Shown in pieces: positions 31,106-40,809 of a stretch of 64,000 nucleotides of DNA. The position numbers were made by a program, and so were the translations under genes. Source of the DNA: JABDKH01 sp963768565 (GTDB taxonomy: Bacteria > Bacteroidota > Rhodothermia > Rhodothermales > JABDKH01); assembly GCA_963768565.1 (NCBI GenBank), contig CAVYIO010000008.1, forward strand, positions 124,001 to 188,000, read 5' to 3'. Below the pieces are notes generated by a model. That model was not told the DNA's origin. It saw only the letters and a program-made list of their open reading frames with translations, and made no database searches. Position 1 is the first letter of the stretch. Every line of letters starts with the position of its first letter.

Positions 31106-31371
31106 GATTCGTCCTCCATTTCCTCGATTCAGCGGGCGTCGCCCGTACCAACACGCGGGCGGCTGGGACGGGGCCAAAAACTCATTCTCGTACCGACCTG
31201 GATGGACGGGGTTTCGACACCGGATGGTGCACACGACGTATTCTTGGCGAAGAACGAGACAGGCCGTCGAACTGCGCTCCGCAACGAAGCTCCAGGCCAT
31301 CGCGCGCAAGGGATTGGTGCCTCCCGGTCGCGGTTCACAGGATCCCTGCGGTCGAAGCGAATGCCTCGCCG

Positions 31372-32316
31372 CTAGGCTCGCTTGATCCAGTCGGCAAATG
31401 TCTCCAGGCCATGCCGAAGGTCGACGCGGGGCTGATATCCCAGACGTTCTCGTGCATGGTCAAGATTGGACCACGTCCGGGGCAGGTCCCCAATTTGTTC
31501 GGGATGCCGGTCGATCTTCGCCTCAACGCCCAGAACATCCTGAAGCAGGTCGACCAGAGTGCTGAGACTGACAGGTTCATCGCTCCCGATATTGAACACG
31601 TCAAACAGCTCGTCATCGTAGTCAATCGCAGACCTGATCCCATCAATCACATCAAGGGCGTGCGTGTAGTCGCGTTCGGTCGACCCATCGCCAAACAGCG
31701 GAATCGGTTGTCCCGCAAGCATGAGCTTTGAGAACTTATGGATCGCGAGGTCTGGCCGTTGCCGCGGACCATAGACTGTAAACAACCTCAGCGCGGTAAA
31801 GCGTATCCCGTAGAGGTGACTGTAGACATGCCCGAGCAGTTCTCCGCTGACCTTTGTGCTCGCATAAGGACTGATCGGTCGCAGTGTCATCTCCGATTCG
31901 GACCACGGCACGTTCGGGTTAACACCATAGACACTGCTCGACGATGCGAAGACGAAATGCTTGACGCCCCGTTCCTTTGCCAGTTCAAGCATACTCTGGG
32001 TGCCGGCGACGTTGACGTGCTGATATCCTGTCGGGTCAGCGATCGACGGGCGGACGCCGGCTCGAGCAGCCAGATGCACAATGACATCGATGGGATCCGG
32101 AATCTGTTCGCCGAACTCCGCTACGCGACAAATGTCACCCTGGACGAACGTGAATCCCGGATCGTCCGTGTGCGCCGAGATATTGTGAAGTTTGACGGCT
32201 GGGTTGTAGAATGAATCGAGGTTGTCCACGACCGTGACCTCAGCCCCTTCGGCGAGCAGTCGATCGACAAGGTGGGATCCGATGAACCCGGCACCGCCTG
32301 TCAACAGTATCCGCAT
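31372..32316 (-). CDS. NAD-dependent sugar epimerase (UDP-glucuronate 4-epimerase-like)
   Basis: A 314-residue short-chain dehydrogenase/reductase. From MRILLTGG it has the Rossmann NAD loop TGGAGFIGSHL, the catalytic YASTK (SPYASTKVSGE) with its serine in FASSSSVYG, and LRLFTVYGPRQRPDLAI typical of UDP-glucuronate/GDP-mannose epimerases. The RDYTHALDVIDGI motif is in place. It should invert a nucleotide-sugar hydroxyl for surface glycan synthesis. It is divergent from the glycosyltransferase gene across a 76-base gap, forming a small glycan group. Confidence 0.85.
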   Translation of the reverse strand: MRILLTGGAGFIGSHLVDRLLAEGAEVTVVDNLDSFYNPAVKLHNISAHTDDPGFTFVQGDICRVAEFGEQIPDPIDVIVHLAARAGVRPSIADPTGYQHVNVAGTQSMLELAKERGVKHFVFASSSSVYGVNPNVPWSESEMTLRPISPYASTKVSGELLGHVYSHLYGIRFTALRLFTVYGPRQRPDLAIHKFSKLMLAGQPIPLFGDGSTERDYTHALDVIDGIRSAIDYDDELFDVFNIGSDEPVSLSTLVDLLQDVLGVEAKIDRHPEQIGDLPRTWSNLDHARERLGYQPRVDLRHGLETFADWIKRA

Positions 32317-32392
32317 TGTGAGTTTGTTTGGATTCCTGGATGCATAATCGGCCATCCATCAACGGTCTCAGCGTATCAAAGGTTCGTTACAC

Positions 32393-33640
32393 GTGCCCGA
32401 AACGACGCCGCTAAGGATGATCGTGGTTGCGAACCAGCTCCTGGGCTGGTCACAGAACTTCATCACCCGCGAACTTGTTACGCTTGGCGAAATCGGCGTG
32501 GATGTTCGTGTCGCTTCGCGATCCGTCGATGAACGGTCGGACGTGTCTCGCGCAGAACACGAACTCGCTGCAAATTCATTGCAGCTTCCGGAGAATCCAT
32601 TCCTTCCGCGGGAGCTGATATCTCACATGAGGTTTGCCGTGCGCAACGTGGCAGCCTACCGCCGAGCCTGGCGACATTTCTGGCGCCTCAACCACGACCG
32701 CTTCCAGGCGAGGATGCGAAGTCTTGTCTGCCTGTTTCGGGCAGCGACTGTCGCTGCAGAGGTCCAGCGTTTCAACCCCGACCTGCTACATGCGCACTTT
32801 CTCACGGCCCCGGCCGAGACAGCGCTCTACCTGTCCGCTCTGACGGGTATCCCATGGAGTGCGACCGCACACGCGATGGACATCTATCGCGACTGTAGCG
32901 GAAACGGTTCCAAGGTCGCGGACGCGCTCTTCGTGACCACGTGTACGGAAGCCAATCGGACATTCCTCGCTGACTCGTTCCCGGACCACACGAAGAAACT
33001 CGTACGGATCTACCACGGATTATTACAGCCCGGGACTGAACCGCAAAATCTGAGAACCGGAATCTTCGTCTTCCTGGCCGTCGGCCGAATGGTTGAGAAG
33101 AAAGGGTTCGATTATCTGATCTCCGCTTGCTCCATCGCAGCCAGGCAAACCGACATACCATTCGTATGCAGGCTCGTTGGCGACGGCCCGCTGCTTGACG
33201 CGTACCGCAACCGAGTGCGGACAGAGGGACTCGGCGCGCTCGTGGAGTTTTCCGGGCGTGCAGCCGTCACAGCTATGGGTGGCCACTACGCGTCTGCCAC
33301 GGCACTCGTGGTACCGTCGGTCGTAACGGACGATGGTGATCGCGACGGCATTCCGAACGTCTGTCTGGAGGCGATGTCGCATGGACTGCCGGTGATCGGT
33401 ACAGACATTTCCGGACTGCCGGAGGTGGTACGCGACGGCGAGAACGGTTTTCTTGTGCCACCTGCCGACCCGCTGGCGCTGAGTCGTGCAATGCTGGCGT
33501 TGCTGAACCACGACGACCTCGCCGGGCTTGGCGACGTATCCAGGAAGATTGTCGCGGACAACTTCGATGTTGAGCGAAATGTGAGGTCGTTTGTTGAGAC
33601 GGCCGACACGTATCTGAGGACCGTATCGTGTGTGGGATAG
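32393..33640 (+). CDS. GT4-family glycosyltransferase
   Basis: A 415-residue GT-B glycosyltransferase starting with GTG; an ATG at 32417 (MIVVANQLLG) is an alternative. The C-terminal half carries the GT4 donor-site pattern FLAVGRMVEKKGFDYLI and DGIPNVCLEAMSHGLPVIG with the conserved Glu, then SGLPEVVRDGENGFLVPP. The middle has HAMDIYRDCSG, the acceptor-side entrance. It probably adds a sugar to a lipid- or polymer-bound acceptor at the cytoplasmic face. Its stop overlaps the start of the asparagine synthase gene by 13 bases, so they are one operon. Confidence 0.85.
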   Translation: MPETTPLRMIVVANQLLGWSQNFITRELVTLGEIGVDVRVASRSVDERSDVSRAEHELAANSLQLPENPFLPRELISHMRFAVRNVAAYRRAWRHFWRLNHDRFQARMRSLVCLFRAATVAAEVQRFNPDLLHAHFLTAPAETALYLSALTGIPWSATAHAMDIYRDCSGNGSKVADALFVTTCTEANRTFLADSFPDHTKKLVRIYHGLLQPGTEPQNLRTGIFVFLAVGRMVEKKGFDYLISACSIAARQTDIPFVCRLVGDGPLLDAYRNRVRTEGLGALVEFSGRAAVTAMGGHYASATALVVPSVVTDDGDRDGIPNVCLEAMSHGLPVIGTDISGLPEVVRDGENGFLVPPADPLALSRAMLALLNHDDLAGLGDVSRKIVADNFDVERNVRSFVETADTYLRTVSCVG

Positions 33641-35388
33641 CCGGGATCCTTGCCCTGTCGGGAAATCGTCCTGAGACGGATGAACTGACCCGGATGACAG
33701 ACGATCTGGCTCACCGCGGGCCGGACGGCGAGGGTCAATGGATCGAAGGACCGATCGGCCTGGGGCATCGTCGTCTCAGCATCATCGACCTGGAAACGGG
33801 TCACCAGCCAATGCACTCAACGGGTGGACGTTCGGTCATCTCCTACAATGGCGAGATATACAACTACCGCGAACTGAGGGAATCCCTTCGAGAGACCGGC
33901 TACGTGTTTGAGACGGGCAGCGACACGGAGGTCATACTCGCGCTGTACGAGAGCCACGGTATCGCTGCACTGAAGGAGCTATCCGGGATGTTCGCCTTTG
34001 CGCTCTGGGATCGTGAGGAGAAGCGACTAGTACTCGCCCGGGACCGTTTCGGAATCAAGCCGCTCTACTATACCGAGTCAGATGGTCGGCTCATTTTCGC
34101 TTCTCGAATCAAGGCGTTGCGCTCGGTGGCATCATCAGTCGGCGGGATATCTCCGGCTGCTGTGAATGCCTATTTTCTGCGGCAATACATAGGCGGTGAG
34201 AACACGATCTTCTCAGGCGTCAAGCGAGTGATGCCAGGTCAAGTTATCGAGGTCGACGACTCCAGGCTCAAGGCCTCTTACTTCTGGACCCCATCGTCGG
34301 AACGCCCCGACCGTCGATCGACGGTGGCTGACCGCGCATCGTTGAAGGAAGCCCTGTCGGCTTCAGTACGGCGTCATCTGGTGAGCGACGTCCCCGTCGG
34401 GCTTTTCCTGAGCGGTGGTATCGACTCCACGCTACTGCTCTCACTTGCCTGTGGCGTAAGTGGCCGCGCCCCGGACACCTTCACGGTTGACTTCGGTACA
34501 GAGTCGTCGTCGAAAGACGCCGGCTACGCGCGCCTCGCTGCGAAACAGTTCGGCTCGCAGCATCACGAGATACGTGTCGGAATCGACGAATGTCTTGAGG
34601 CGCTGCCGTCGATCATCGCACACTTCGATCAACCACTCGCTGACTACGCGTGTCTTCCGACGCTGGTGATGAGCCGGTTCGCGAGGAGCCACGTTAAGGT
34701 GGTACTTGGCGGTGAAGGCGCGGACGAGCTCTTTGGCGGTTATAAACGCTATCGTAGAAATCTCTTTGCCGAGACGCTCGGCCCACTTGGCCTGCGACTC
34801 CATCACCGCGTTCCTGCCCCTCTGTTTAAAGATATGCGACGCAAAGAGTTGCTGGGTGACGCATTCGTCGCATCGAACGATCTCCCTTCCGAGCGCCGTA
34901 TTCGCGACGACGTAAGACGTTTCGCGGCCTCCGGTCCGGTTAATGGTGCGCTCCAAACCGACATGCGAAGTTGGCTCCCGGACAACCTCCTCAGCAAGGT
35001 GGACGGCATGAGCATGATGGCTTCGCTGGAAGCCAGAGTCCCCTACCTGGATCCGGAAGTCGTGGATCTTGCCTTTCGCTTCAGAGGGCTGGACAAGGTG
35101 CGGCCGTTTCGATTGAAGAAGCTGCTGCGGGATGTTGCAGTTAACGAGATCCCTGAAGAGATCCTGAATCGCCCGAAGAGCGGGTTCACCGTTCCCGTCA
35201 ACAAGTGGTTTCAGGGACAACTCGGCCAGCAGTTTCGGGAGATCGTACTCGGAGGTACCGCAGCGAAATCGTGGCTGAATCCCGACGCCGCTGAGAAACT
35301 CCTGTCGTCGCATCAACGAACCGGTCGATCCGGACTGGAGCTCTGGTCAATACTCGTCTTTGCCTGGTGGATGGAGCTGAACGCGTGA
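33628..35388 (+). CDS. asnB: Glutamine-hydrolysing asparagine synthase family protein
   Basis: A 586-residue protein with GTG start. The N-terminal cysteine of the glutaminase domain is in MCGIAGIL; the domain continues with RGPDGEG, RLSIIDL and YNGEIYNY. The synthetase domain has the ATP loop LSGGIDSTLLL, the later GGEGADELFGGY and MASLEARVPYLD. It makes asparagine from aspartate and glutamine, or amidates a sugar or peptide when placed in glycan loci, as suggested here by the overlapping GT4 gene. The length is usual for the AsnB family. Which acceptor is used cannot be told from sequence. Confidence 0.9.
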   Translation: MCGIAGILALSGNRPETDELTRMTDDLAHRGPDGEGQWIEGPIGLGHRRLSIIDLETGHQPMHSTGGRSVISYNGEIYNYRELRESLRETGYVFETGSDTEVILALYESHGIAALKELSGMFAFALWDREEKRLVLARDRFGIKPLYYTESDGRLIFASRIKALRSVASSVGGISPAAVNAYFLRQYIGGENTIFSGVKRVMPGQVIEVDDSRLKASYFWTPSSERPDRRSTVADRASLKEALSASVRRHLVSDVPVGLFLSGGIDSTLLLSLACGVSGRAPDTFTVDFGTESSSKDAGYARLAAKQFGSQHHEIRVGIDECLEALPSIIAHFDQPLADYACLPTLVMSRFARSHVKVVLGGEGADELFGGYKRYRRNLFAETLGPLGLRLHHRVPAPLFKDMRRKELLGDAFVASNDLPSERRIRDDVRRFAASGPVNGALQTDMRSWLPDNLLSKVDGMSMMASLEARVPYLDPEVVDLAFRFRGLDKVRPFRLKKLLRDVAVNEIPEEILNRPKSGFTVPVNKWFQGQLGQQFREIVLGGTAAKSWLNPDAAEKLLSSHQRTGRSGLELWSILVFAWWMELNA

Positions 35389-35430
35389 CCCTAGTCGTAC
35401 CGACACACTGCTGACGGCTGCCGCATTCAT

Positions 35431-35445
35431 CCACGGACTCCGTGG
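35431..35445. terminator. Hairpin between convergent genes
   Basis: CCACGG-ACT-CCGTGG forms a 6-base-pair stem in the 63-base gap between the convergent asparagine synthase and RidA genes. It could serve both strands; no T-run is present. Confidence 0.4.
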
Positions 35446-35451
35446 TCGGAG

Positions 35452-35835
35452 TCAATCGGCGCCACACTCGGCTACGGCCTCGACTTCGATCCTCGCTCCA
35501 TGATGCAGTGGACCGACGGGCACAACAGCACGTGCCGGTCGATGGTCGCCGAAGAACCCGGCGTAGGCTTCGTTGATTCGAGGCCAGTCCGCGATGTCGG
35601 CGACGTAAATCGTGACCTTAACCACGTCAGTGATCGACGCTCCGGCCGCTTCCACAATATGACGCACATTCGTAAGCGTGCGAATCGTCTCGTCCTCGAT
35701 GGACGCGTTCACCAGTTTCCGCGTTTGAGGATCAACGGGTAGCTGACCGGAGACAAAAAGAAGACCCCGGGTCTGTACAGCCTGAGAGTAGTGTCCTGCC
35801 GGCGCGGGGGCCTGACTCGTGGAGATAGGCTTCAT
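35452..35835 (-). CDS. ridA: RidA family enamine/imine deaminase
   Basis: A 127-residue protein from MKPISTSQAPAP, the standard family start. It has the RidA signatures SQAVQTRGLLFVSGQLPVD, VVKVTIYVADIADW and ARIEVEAVAEC at the end, with the conserved Arg in GARIEVEA. RidA trimers hydrolyse reactive 2-aminoacrylate and related imines released by PLP enzymes, so it protects other PLP enzymes. Ends 63 bases from the convergent asparagine synthase gene. Confidence 0.9.
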   Translation of the reverse strand: MKPISTSQAPAPAGHYSQAVQTRGLLFVSGQLPVDPQTRKLVNASIEDETIRTLTNVRHIVEAAGASITDVVKVTIYVADIADWPRINEAYAGFFGDHRPARAVVPVGPLHHGARIEVEAVAECGAD

Positions 35836-36145
35836 TGTCAAAAACTCTGAATAATAAAGTGGAAGCACTGCCGCAGAAAGGTTACGTCTTACGCGGCCCT
35901 CGATCCAGACTCTGAGTCCGGTCATCGATCTGCGCGATACGCGTCGGATCGGGATCCGCCGTCGAAAACAGGACTAACACGAACCGGGAATCAGGCGCAC
36001 CCGGTCTACCGGAAACGAGCGGAACGATCTTTCGCGGGTCAGCCTCGGCCCGGTGTTGCACGCCAGAGTCGACTCTGAGAGGCGCCTCCGGGACAGGTCC
36101 ACGCAAGGCTTTGTATCCTCGATTTGACGTAATTACATTCGCCAT

Positions 36146-37576
36146 ATGAATGATCCTAATGGTCTCTTCCGCGATCTCTGCGACAATGTGCATGATCTGA
36201 TTCAGAGCGTGTCGCCGGACTCACGGTTTCAGTACGTAAATCGGGCGTGGCGCGAGACGCTCGACTATACCGAGGCGCAGGTGGGCGGTCTTACCCTGCG
36301 CGACGTGATACATCCAGACCGGTGGCTCGAACTGCAGGAGGTCGTTGCGCAGACGACGCCGGGCGGTGCTGCAATTGCCGTGGAGACCGACCTCCTGGCC
36401 AGTGACGGACGGCGGGTCGGGGTCGAGGGCAGGGTAATCCGTCGTGTCGAGTCGGACGGCACCGCGGCAATGATCGGTATGTTCAGGGATGTCACGGGAA
36501 CGAAGGACGCTGAGGAAGAACTCGACCGACTCTTCGTCCTGTCACTCGACATGTTGTGCGTCGCCGGAACCGATGGCTACTTCAAGCAGATCAATCCGGC
36601 CTTCCGCCGTGTGCTCGGTTACCGGCAGGATGAATTGCTTAGCAGATCGTTTCTCGAATTTGTGCATCCCGACGACCAGGAGGGGACGCTCGCAGCGGTC
36701 GCACAACTGGCTGAGGGACTACCGGTTGTCGACTTTGAGAACAGGTACCTGGCGGTCGACGGGAAATACAGATGGCTCGCATGGCGTTCGGCCCCCGTGG
36801 CAGAGCGCGGACTGATATACGCCGTCGCACGCGACATAACAGAGCAGAAGCACATCGAGCAGGTTATGGCTCGCCAGGCGGAGGATCTCGCGCGCTCCAA
36901 CTCCGATCTGGAGCAGTTCGCCTACGCAGCCTCTCACGATCTTCGCGCGCCTCTCAGGGCGATCGGGAACCTGGCCGAATGGATCGACGAGGATCTACCG
37001 TCCGGTGGGCTCGAGCAACCGCGTGAACAGCTAACGGAGTTGCGCGAACAGGTGGTCCGCATGGAGACCCTCATCGAAGATCTTTTGAGCTATGCACGCG
37101 CCGGACGCGAAGCGGGCGAACTTCAGGAAGTCGACACGTCCGCCATGGTTAACGAACTCATAGCACTTCTGGTACCACCTCCGAAGTTCAAGATCGTGAC
37201 GACCGGCGACATGCCTGTCTTCGCGACCAACAGGGCGCCACTCGAGCAGGTGCTACGGAACTTGATCGGTAATGCGATCAAGCACCACGACCGGCCTGAT
37301 GGTCGCGTGGAGGTTTCCGCCGTAGAGCGTGATGCGTTCTACGAGTTTCGGGTTGCGGATGATGGACCGGGAATCCCCGACGAATCGCGTGAAGCCATCT
37401 TTAAGATGTTTCAGAAACTGAGCCCGGGAAGCGAGGCCGATGGCACGGGAATTGGGCTGGCTCTCGTGAAACGTACCGTCGAGGCACAGCACGGTGTCGT
37501 CTGGGTCGAGTCACCCGCAGACCGCGGAGTCGCGTTCCATTTCACCTGGCCAAAGCGGCCACTTGAATCCGACTGA
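36146..37576 (+). CDS. PAS-PAS sensor histidine kinase
   Basis: A 476-residue cytoplasmic kinase with two PAS domains (about 10-118 and 128-235), a HisKA dimerisation helix with His264 in YAASHDLRAPLRAI, and an ATPase domain with NLIGNAIKHHD, VADDGPGIPDESR and GTGIGLALVKR. This is the phytochrome-like HWE-free subgroup that senses by PAS ligands rather than by a membrane segment; no transmembrane helix is seen. It is followed 3 bases later by a response-regulator/ATPase gene, so the two form a module. The first PAS domain has no recognised cofactor motif, so the signal is unknown. Confidence 0.85.
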   Translation: MNDPNGLFRDLCDNVHDLIQSVSPDSRFQYVNRAWRETLDYTEAQVGGLTLRDVIHPDRWLELQEVVAQTTPGGAAIAVETDLLASDGRRVGVEGRVIRRVESDGTAAMIGMFRDVTGTKDAEEELDRLFVLSLDMLCVAGTDGYFKQINPAFRRVLGYRQDELLSRSFLEFVHPDDQEGTLAAVAQLAEGLPVVDFENRYLAVDGKYRWLAWRSAPVAERGLIYAVARDITEQKHIEQVMARQAEDLARSNSDLEQFAYAASHDLRAPLRAIGNLAEWIDEDLPSGGLEQPREQLTELREQVVRMETLIEDLLSYARAGREAGELQEVDTSAMVNELIALLVPPPKFKIVTTGDMPVFATNRAPLEQVLRNLIGNAIKHHDRPDGRVEVSAVERDAFYEFRVADDGPGIPDESREAIFKMFQKLSPGSEADGTGIGLALVKRTVEAQHGVVWVESPADRGVAFHFTWPKRPLESD

Positions 37577-37579
37577 ACC

Positions 37580-38476
37580 ATGCCGACCATCCTTATTGTT
37601 GATGACAACAAGATCGACCACCAGGCGGCACGTCGCTATCTGAGTCGGGTAGAGAATCTCGACGTTCGGCAGGCCTTCGACGGCGTACACGCTCTTGAGG
37701 AGATTGAGAGGCAGCTACCCGATATTGTGCTGACTGATCTCCGCATGCCACGGATGAACGGACTCGAGCTCGTAGAGCGACTTCATGAGAGTAGGCCGCT
37801 GCTACCGGTAGTCCTGATGACGTCTCAGGGAAATGAGAAGATTGCTGTCGAGGCACTTCAGGCAGGTGCGGCCAGCTACGTGCCAAAAGGAGTGCTGAAG
37901 GAAGAACTCGCCGACACGATCGAACGGGTCCTCGAGATTGCGGCCGCAAAACGGTCTCAGCTCGAAATCGTCCGATTCCTGGATCATACCGAGTCCGAGT
38001 TTGCGCTGCGTAACGATCCCGAACTCATCGCGCCGCTGGTTAGCTATCTGCTCGATAGTCTTGACCGCGTGGGTTTTGGAGACGATTCGGATCGGGCGAG
38101 TGTGCGCATGGCCATTATGGAGGCGGTGAGCAACTCCATGATCCACGGAAACCTCGAGGTCAGCTCGGAGCTTCGCTCAAGCGACCGGGATTCGTATTAC
38201 CGCCTGATTGAAGAGCGTCGACGCACGGCTCCCTACTCCGAGCGCCGCGTTCGCTGTAGAGCACGAGAAAACGGGGAATCGGTAGAATATGTGATCCAGG
38301 ATGAAGGCCCCGGCTTTGATCCGGCTTCCGTCGGCGATCCGATGGCGCCCGAGAATCTCCTCAGCGTAAGCGGGCGCGGGATCATGTTGATCGGGACGTT
38401 CATGGACGAGTTTGAATACAACGAGAAAGGAAATCAGATTACGATGCGCAAGAGGCGGACGGCGGCCACCCGATAG
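37580..38476 (+). CDS. Response regulator fused to a HATPase_c/RsbW-like domain
   Basis: A 298-residue protein. Residues 1-120 form a receiver domain with acid residues in VDDNKID, phospho-acceptor Asp53 in LTDLRMPR and Lys102 in YVPKG. Residues ~150-290 form a HATPase_c_2 domain of the anti-sigma serine-kinase kind, with EAVSNSMIHGNLE, DEGPGFDP and SGRGIML. There is no histidine dimerisation domain. Phosphorylation should thus switch an ATPase that may phosphorylate or sequester an anti-sigma-antagonist. No such partner gene is near. It is the probable output partner of the PAS kinase just upstream. Confidence 0.85.
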   Translation: MPTILIVDDNKIDHQAARRYLSRVENLDVRQAFDGVHALEEIERQLPDIVLTDLRMPRMNGLELVERLHESRPLLPVVLMTSQGNEKIAVEALQAGAASYVPKGVLKEELADTIERVLEIAAAKRSQLEIVRFLDHTESEFALRNDPELIAPLVSYLLDSLDRVGFGDDSDRASVRMAIMEAVSNSMIHGNLEVSSELRSSDRDSYYRLIEERRRTAPYSERRVRCRARENGESVEYVIQDEGPGFDPASVGDPMAPENLLSVSGRGIMLIGTFMDEFEYNEKGNQITMRKRRTAATR

Positions 38477-38517
38477 CAGCATGTCAGCATTAGGCGCGCC
38501 TGCTCACACTGGATCGC

Positions 38518-38958
38518 TCAACCCGCATCGTCGTGAATCGCCATCGTCTGGTTCGCAAGCAGGAGACATGATCCCGACGTCTCGACATACGTCCGCATGA
38601 ACCGATATGTCGTTGAGCCTGACTCGCGTGTTACGATAGTGTAACCTGTTACCACGGCGGTGTCACCGAGGGTTCTGACTTCGATGTCAGACTGGACACG
38701 CGAGATCATGCCCGATTCTGCGCGACTCGCGATCGACTCGACGAGGCCCTCTTTTGTGTCGATGTGTGAGGCATGGTTGTGCACCCACACGTAGTCGTCA
38801 GCCAGAAGCCGATCGAGATGGTTCGCGTCGTTCTCCAGCAATGCCTTTTCCCAGCCTGCATCCAGCTGAATCACGGAATTGGTGTCGAGACATGAGTCCG
38901 CGACGTTGGCCGGACCACACGACGCCAGCAATACCAGAACCGGCAGAAAACCTTTCAT
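38518..38958 (-). CDS. NTF2-like (DUF4440) lipoprotein
   Basis: A 146-residue protein. The N-terminus is a lipoprotein signal (FLPVLVLLASC). The rest is a SnoaL/NTF2-like cone fold: GWEKALLENDANHLDRLLADDYVW, HNHASHIDTKEGLV, DIEVRTLGDTAVVTGYTI. DUF4440 members are ligand-binding or catalytic domains of unknown role. It is convergent with the receiver-ATPase gene and divergent from the oxidoreductase at 39216. Confidence 0.75.
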   Translation of the reverse strand: MKGFLPVLVLLASCGPANVADSCLDTNSVIQLDAGWEKALLENDANHLDRLLADDYVWVHNHASHIDTKEGLVESIASRAESGMISRVQSDIEVRTLGDTAVVTGYTIVTRESGSTTYRFMRTYVETSGSCLLLANQTMAIHDDAG

Positions 38959-39215
38959 CGGAGTGATGCCTCTTGTGGTGCGCGGACAGTCTTCAGTCCT
39001 CCCCCCGGAGGGTGTCCGCTGCGTGGATGTCGTTTACATTACGGATTCGGACCGAAAGAATCATGTAACTGACCTTCGAGCCATCGCGTGACGTTGCTTC
39101 AGCGTCTTTTTGCCCAACACAGATATCGCGGGCGGATCGTTTGATGTCACCGCGAAAGGCAAACGTGTAACCGGCCATGAGCATGGGTCCAACACTTCGG
39201 TACAGAGGAACGAAA

Positions 39216-40544
39216 ATGAAGACATCATCATCCTCACGTCGTGATTTCCTGAAGACGGGAGCGGCCGCGGCGACCGGAGTGCTTGCCGGCTGCGCCCCGG
39301 GTCTTTCGGAGACCGTCATCCGTCCGGCAGTGCCCCCGTCAGATCGAGTGATCGGTGCAAACGACAGGATCACAGTCGGTTTCATCGGACTCGGCCTGCA
39401 AGGCTTCGACGGCCATCTCACGACCATTCGCGAGCACGGCGAGGAACTGAACGTCGTCGGTGCCGCAGTATGTGAACCGTGGAGTGTCCGGCGCGAGCGA
39501 GCCCGTATCGCGCTGGAGCTATCGGACACCGACGCATACAGCGACTATCGCAAGCTCCTGGATCGGAAGGACATAGACGCGGTTTTCATTGGCACTCTCG
39601 ATCACTGGCACGCACGCGTCGCCATCGATGCACTGAGCGCGGGCAAGCACGTGTATTGTGAGAAACCGCTCACCCGTTATCTCGGTGAGGCGTTTGAACT
39701 CCACGACGTCGTCCTGAAGTCAGACCGCGTCTTCCAGTTGGGGTCGCAGTTCTGCTCGGAGGGAAAGTGGCACAAGGCGGCGGAACTCGTCTCGGCCGGG
39801 AAAATCGGCGCGCCGGTGCTTGCGCAAGCGTCGTTCGTGCGCAACGTGCCCGACGGCGAATGGAATTATGCGATTGACCCGGCTCTCACACCGGAGACCC
39901 TTGACTGGCGACAGTGGGTTGGGCCGGTCCCAAACAGGCCGTTCAGTCCCGACGATTACTTCCGGTGGAAGAAATACCATCCGTACGGCGCGGGGATCGT
40001 TTCCAATCTCCTCACCCACCGCGTCATTCCGCTTATGCTTGCGACTGGCCCGCCGGAGTATCCCGCTCGTGTCGCGTGCCTTGGCACAAAGAAGATCACG
40101 CCGGATCGCGACATCCCGGATAACACTCAGGTCATCGCCGAATTCCCGAGCGGTCTCTCGATTGTGGTCATCGGAAGCACCGTCAACGAGGTGGGGCTGC
40201 CTCAGATAATCCGTGGGCACGAGGGGACGCTGTATTTCGGAGGGAACTCCGTGGAGCTGCGACCCGAGCGACCTTTTGCCGACCTCGTTGATCCGGAGAT
40301 GCACGAAAACGTTGAGCCTGCTGTCAGTGTCAAGAACCACGTGGCGGATTGGCTTGAGGCGATCCGAACAGGCTCGACGCCGAATGGCAATATTGACCTT
40401 GCGATCAAGACGCATACGGTTATCTGCCTTGCCGAAATGTCGCAGCGCCTTGGCGAGATGACGCACTTTGACGCGGCAACGAGAACGATCACGACGGGCA
40501 GTGGCCGGGTTGTAGAGCCATTCGATCACGGCACGTTTCAGTGA
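39216..40544 (+). CDS. Tat-exported Gfo/Idh/MocA oxidoreductase
   Basis: A 442-residue protein. I chose ATG 39216 because it follows an AGAGGA ribosome site and begins with the twin-arginine signal SSSRRDFLKTGAAAATGVLAGC, which also has a lipobox cysteine. The Rossmann loop is VGFIGLGLQGF, and the Gfo/Idh/MocA sugar-binding motif is HVYCEKPLTR. These enzymes oxidise or reduce sugars and inositols with tightly bound NAD(P). Export folded by Tat with bound cofactor fits a periplasmic sugar-modifying role. No partner gene is adjacent. Confidence 0.85.
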   Translation: MKTSSSSRRDFLKTGAAAATGVLAGCAPGLSETVIRPAVPPSDRVIGANDRITVGFIGLGLQGFDGHLTTIREHGEELNVVGAAVCEPWSVRRERARIALELSDTDAYSDYRKLLDRKDIDAVFIGTLDHWHARVAIDALSAGKHVYCEKPLTRYLGEAFELHDVVLKSDRVFQLGSQFCSEGKWHKAAELVSAGKIGAPVLAQASFVRNVPDGEWNYAIDPALTPETLDWRQWVGPVPNRPFSPDDYFRWKKYHPYGAGIVSNLLTHRVIPLMLATGPPEYPARVACLGTKKITPDRDIPDNTQVIAEFPSGLSIVVIGSTVNEVGLPQIIRGHEGTLYFGGNSVELRPERPFADLVDPEMHENVEPAVSVKNHVADWLEAIRTGSTPNGNIDLAIKTHTVICLAEMSQRLGEMTHFDAATRTITTGSGRVVEPFDHGTFQ

Positions 40545-40809
40545 CGGCTGCCGATGGTGCCGGAAAACGTAGGATCGGACTCAAGCCGTTGTGCCGTGCC
40601 GCGGATTCACCCATCCGAATCAGGTTAGTTCGCTCGAGCGCCCGTGCGAACCCACGTTGATGGAGAGAGTCACGACCGTTGGATCGTTGCTGTGTCAACT
40701 CTCCTCAAATCACGAAATCAAGCGCGAGGTGTAACGATTTAGCCCCGCGCCAGTATTACCGGGTAGCGAACTCACCTGCAGATTACTAACCAGCACCCGG
40801 GAGCACGAC

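Noticed and set aside
34441..35316. 291-residue open frame on the minus strand
   Set aside because: It lies fully inside the asparagine synthase gene in antisense, and shows no domain; it is a shadow of the real frame.
35882..36145. 87-residue frame starting back-to-back with the PAS kinase
   Set aside because: Plausible composition, but no motif, and its start codon touches that of the kinase, so it may be just the promoter region read as protein.
38993..39529. 178-residue minus-strand frame
   Set aside because: Covers the start of the Tat oxidoreductase gene in antisense; no motif or signal.
40628..40651. Stem GTTCGC/GCGAAC before the TonB-type gene at 40810
   Set aside because: Only 6 pairs with a 12-base loop and no T-run; too weak to call a terminator or tRNA fragment.
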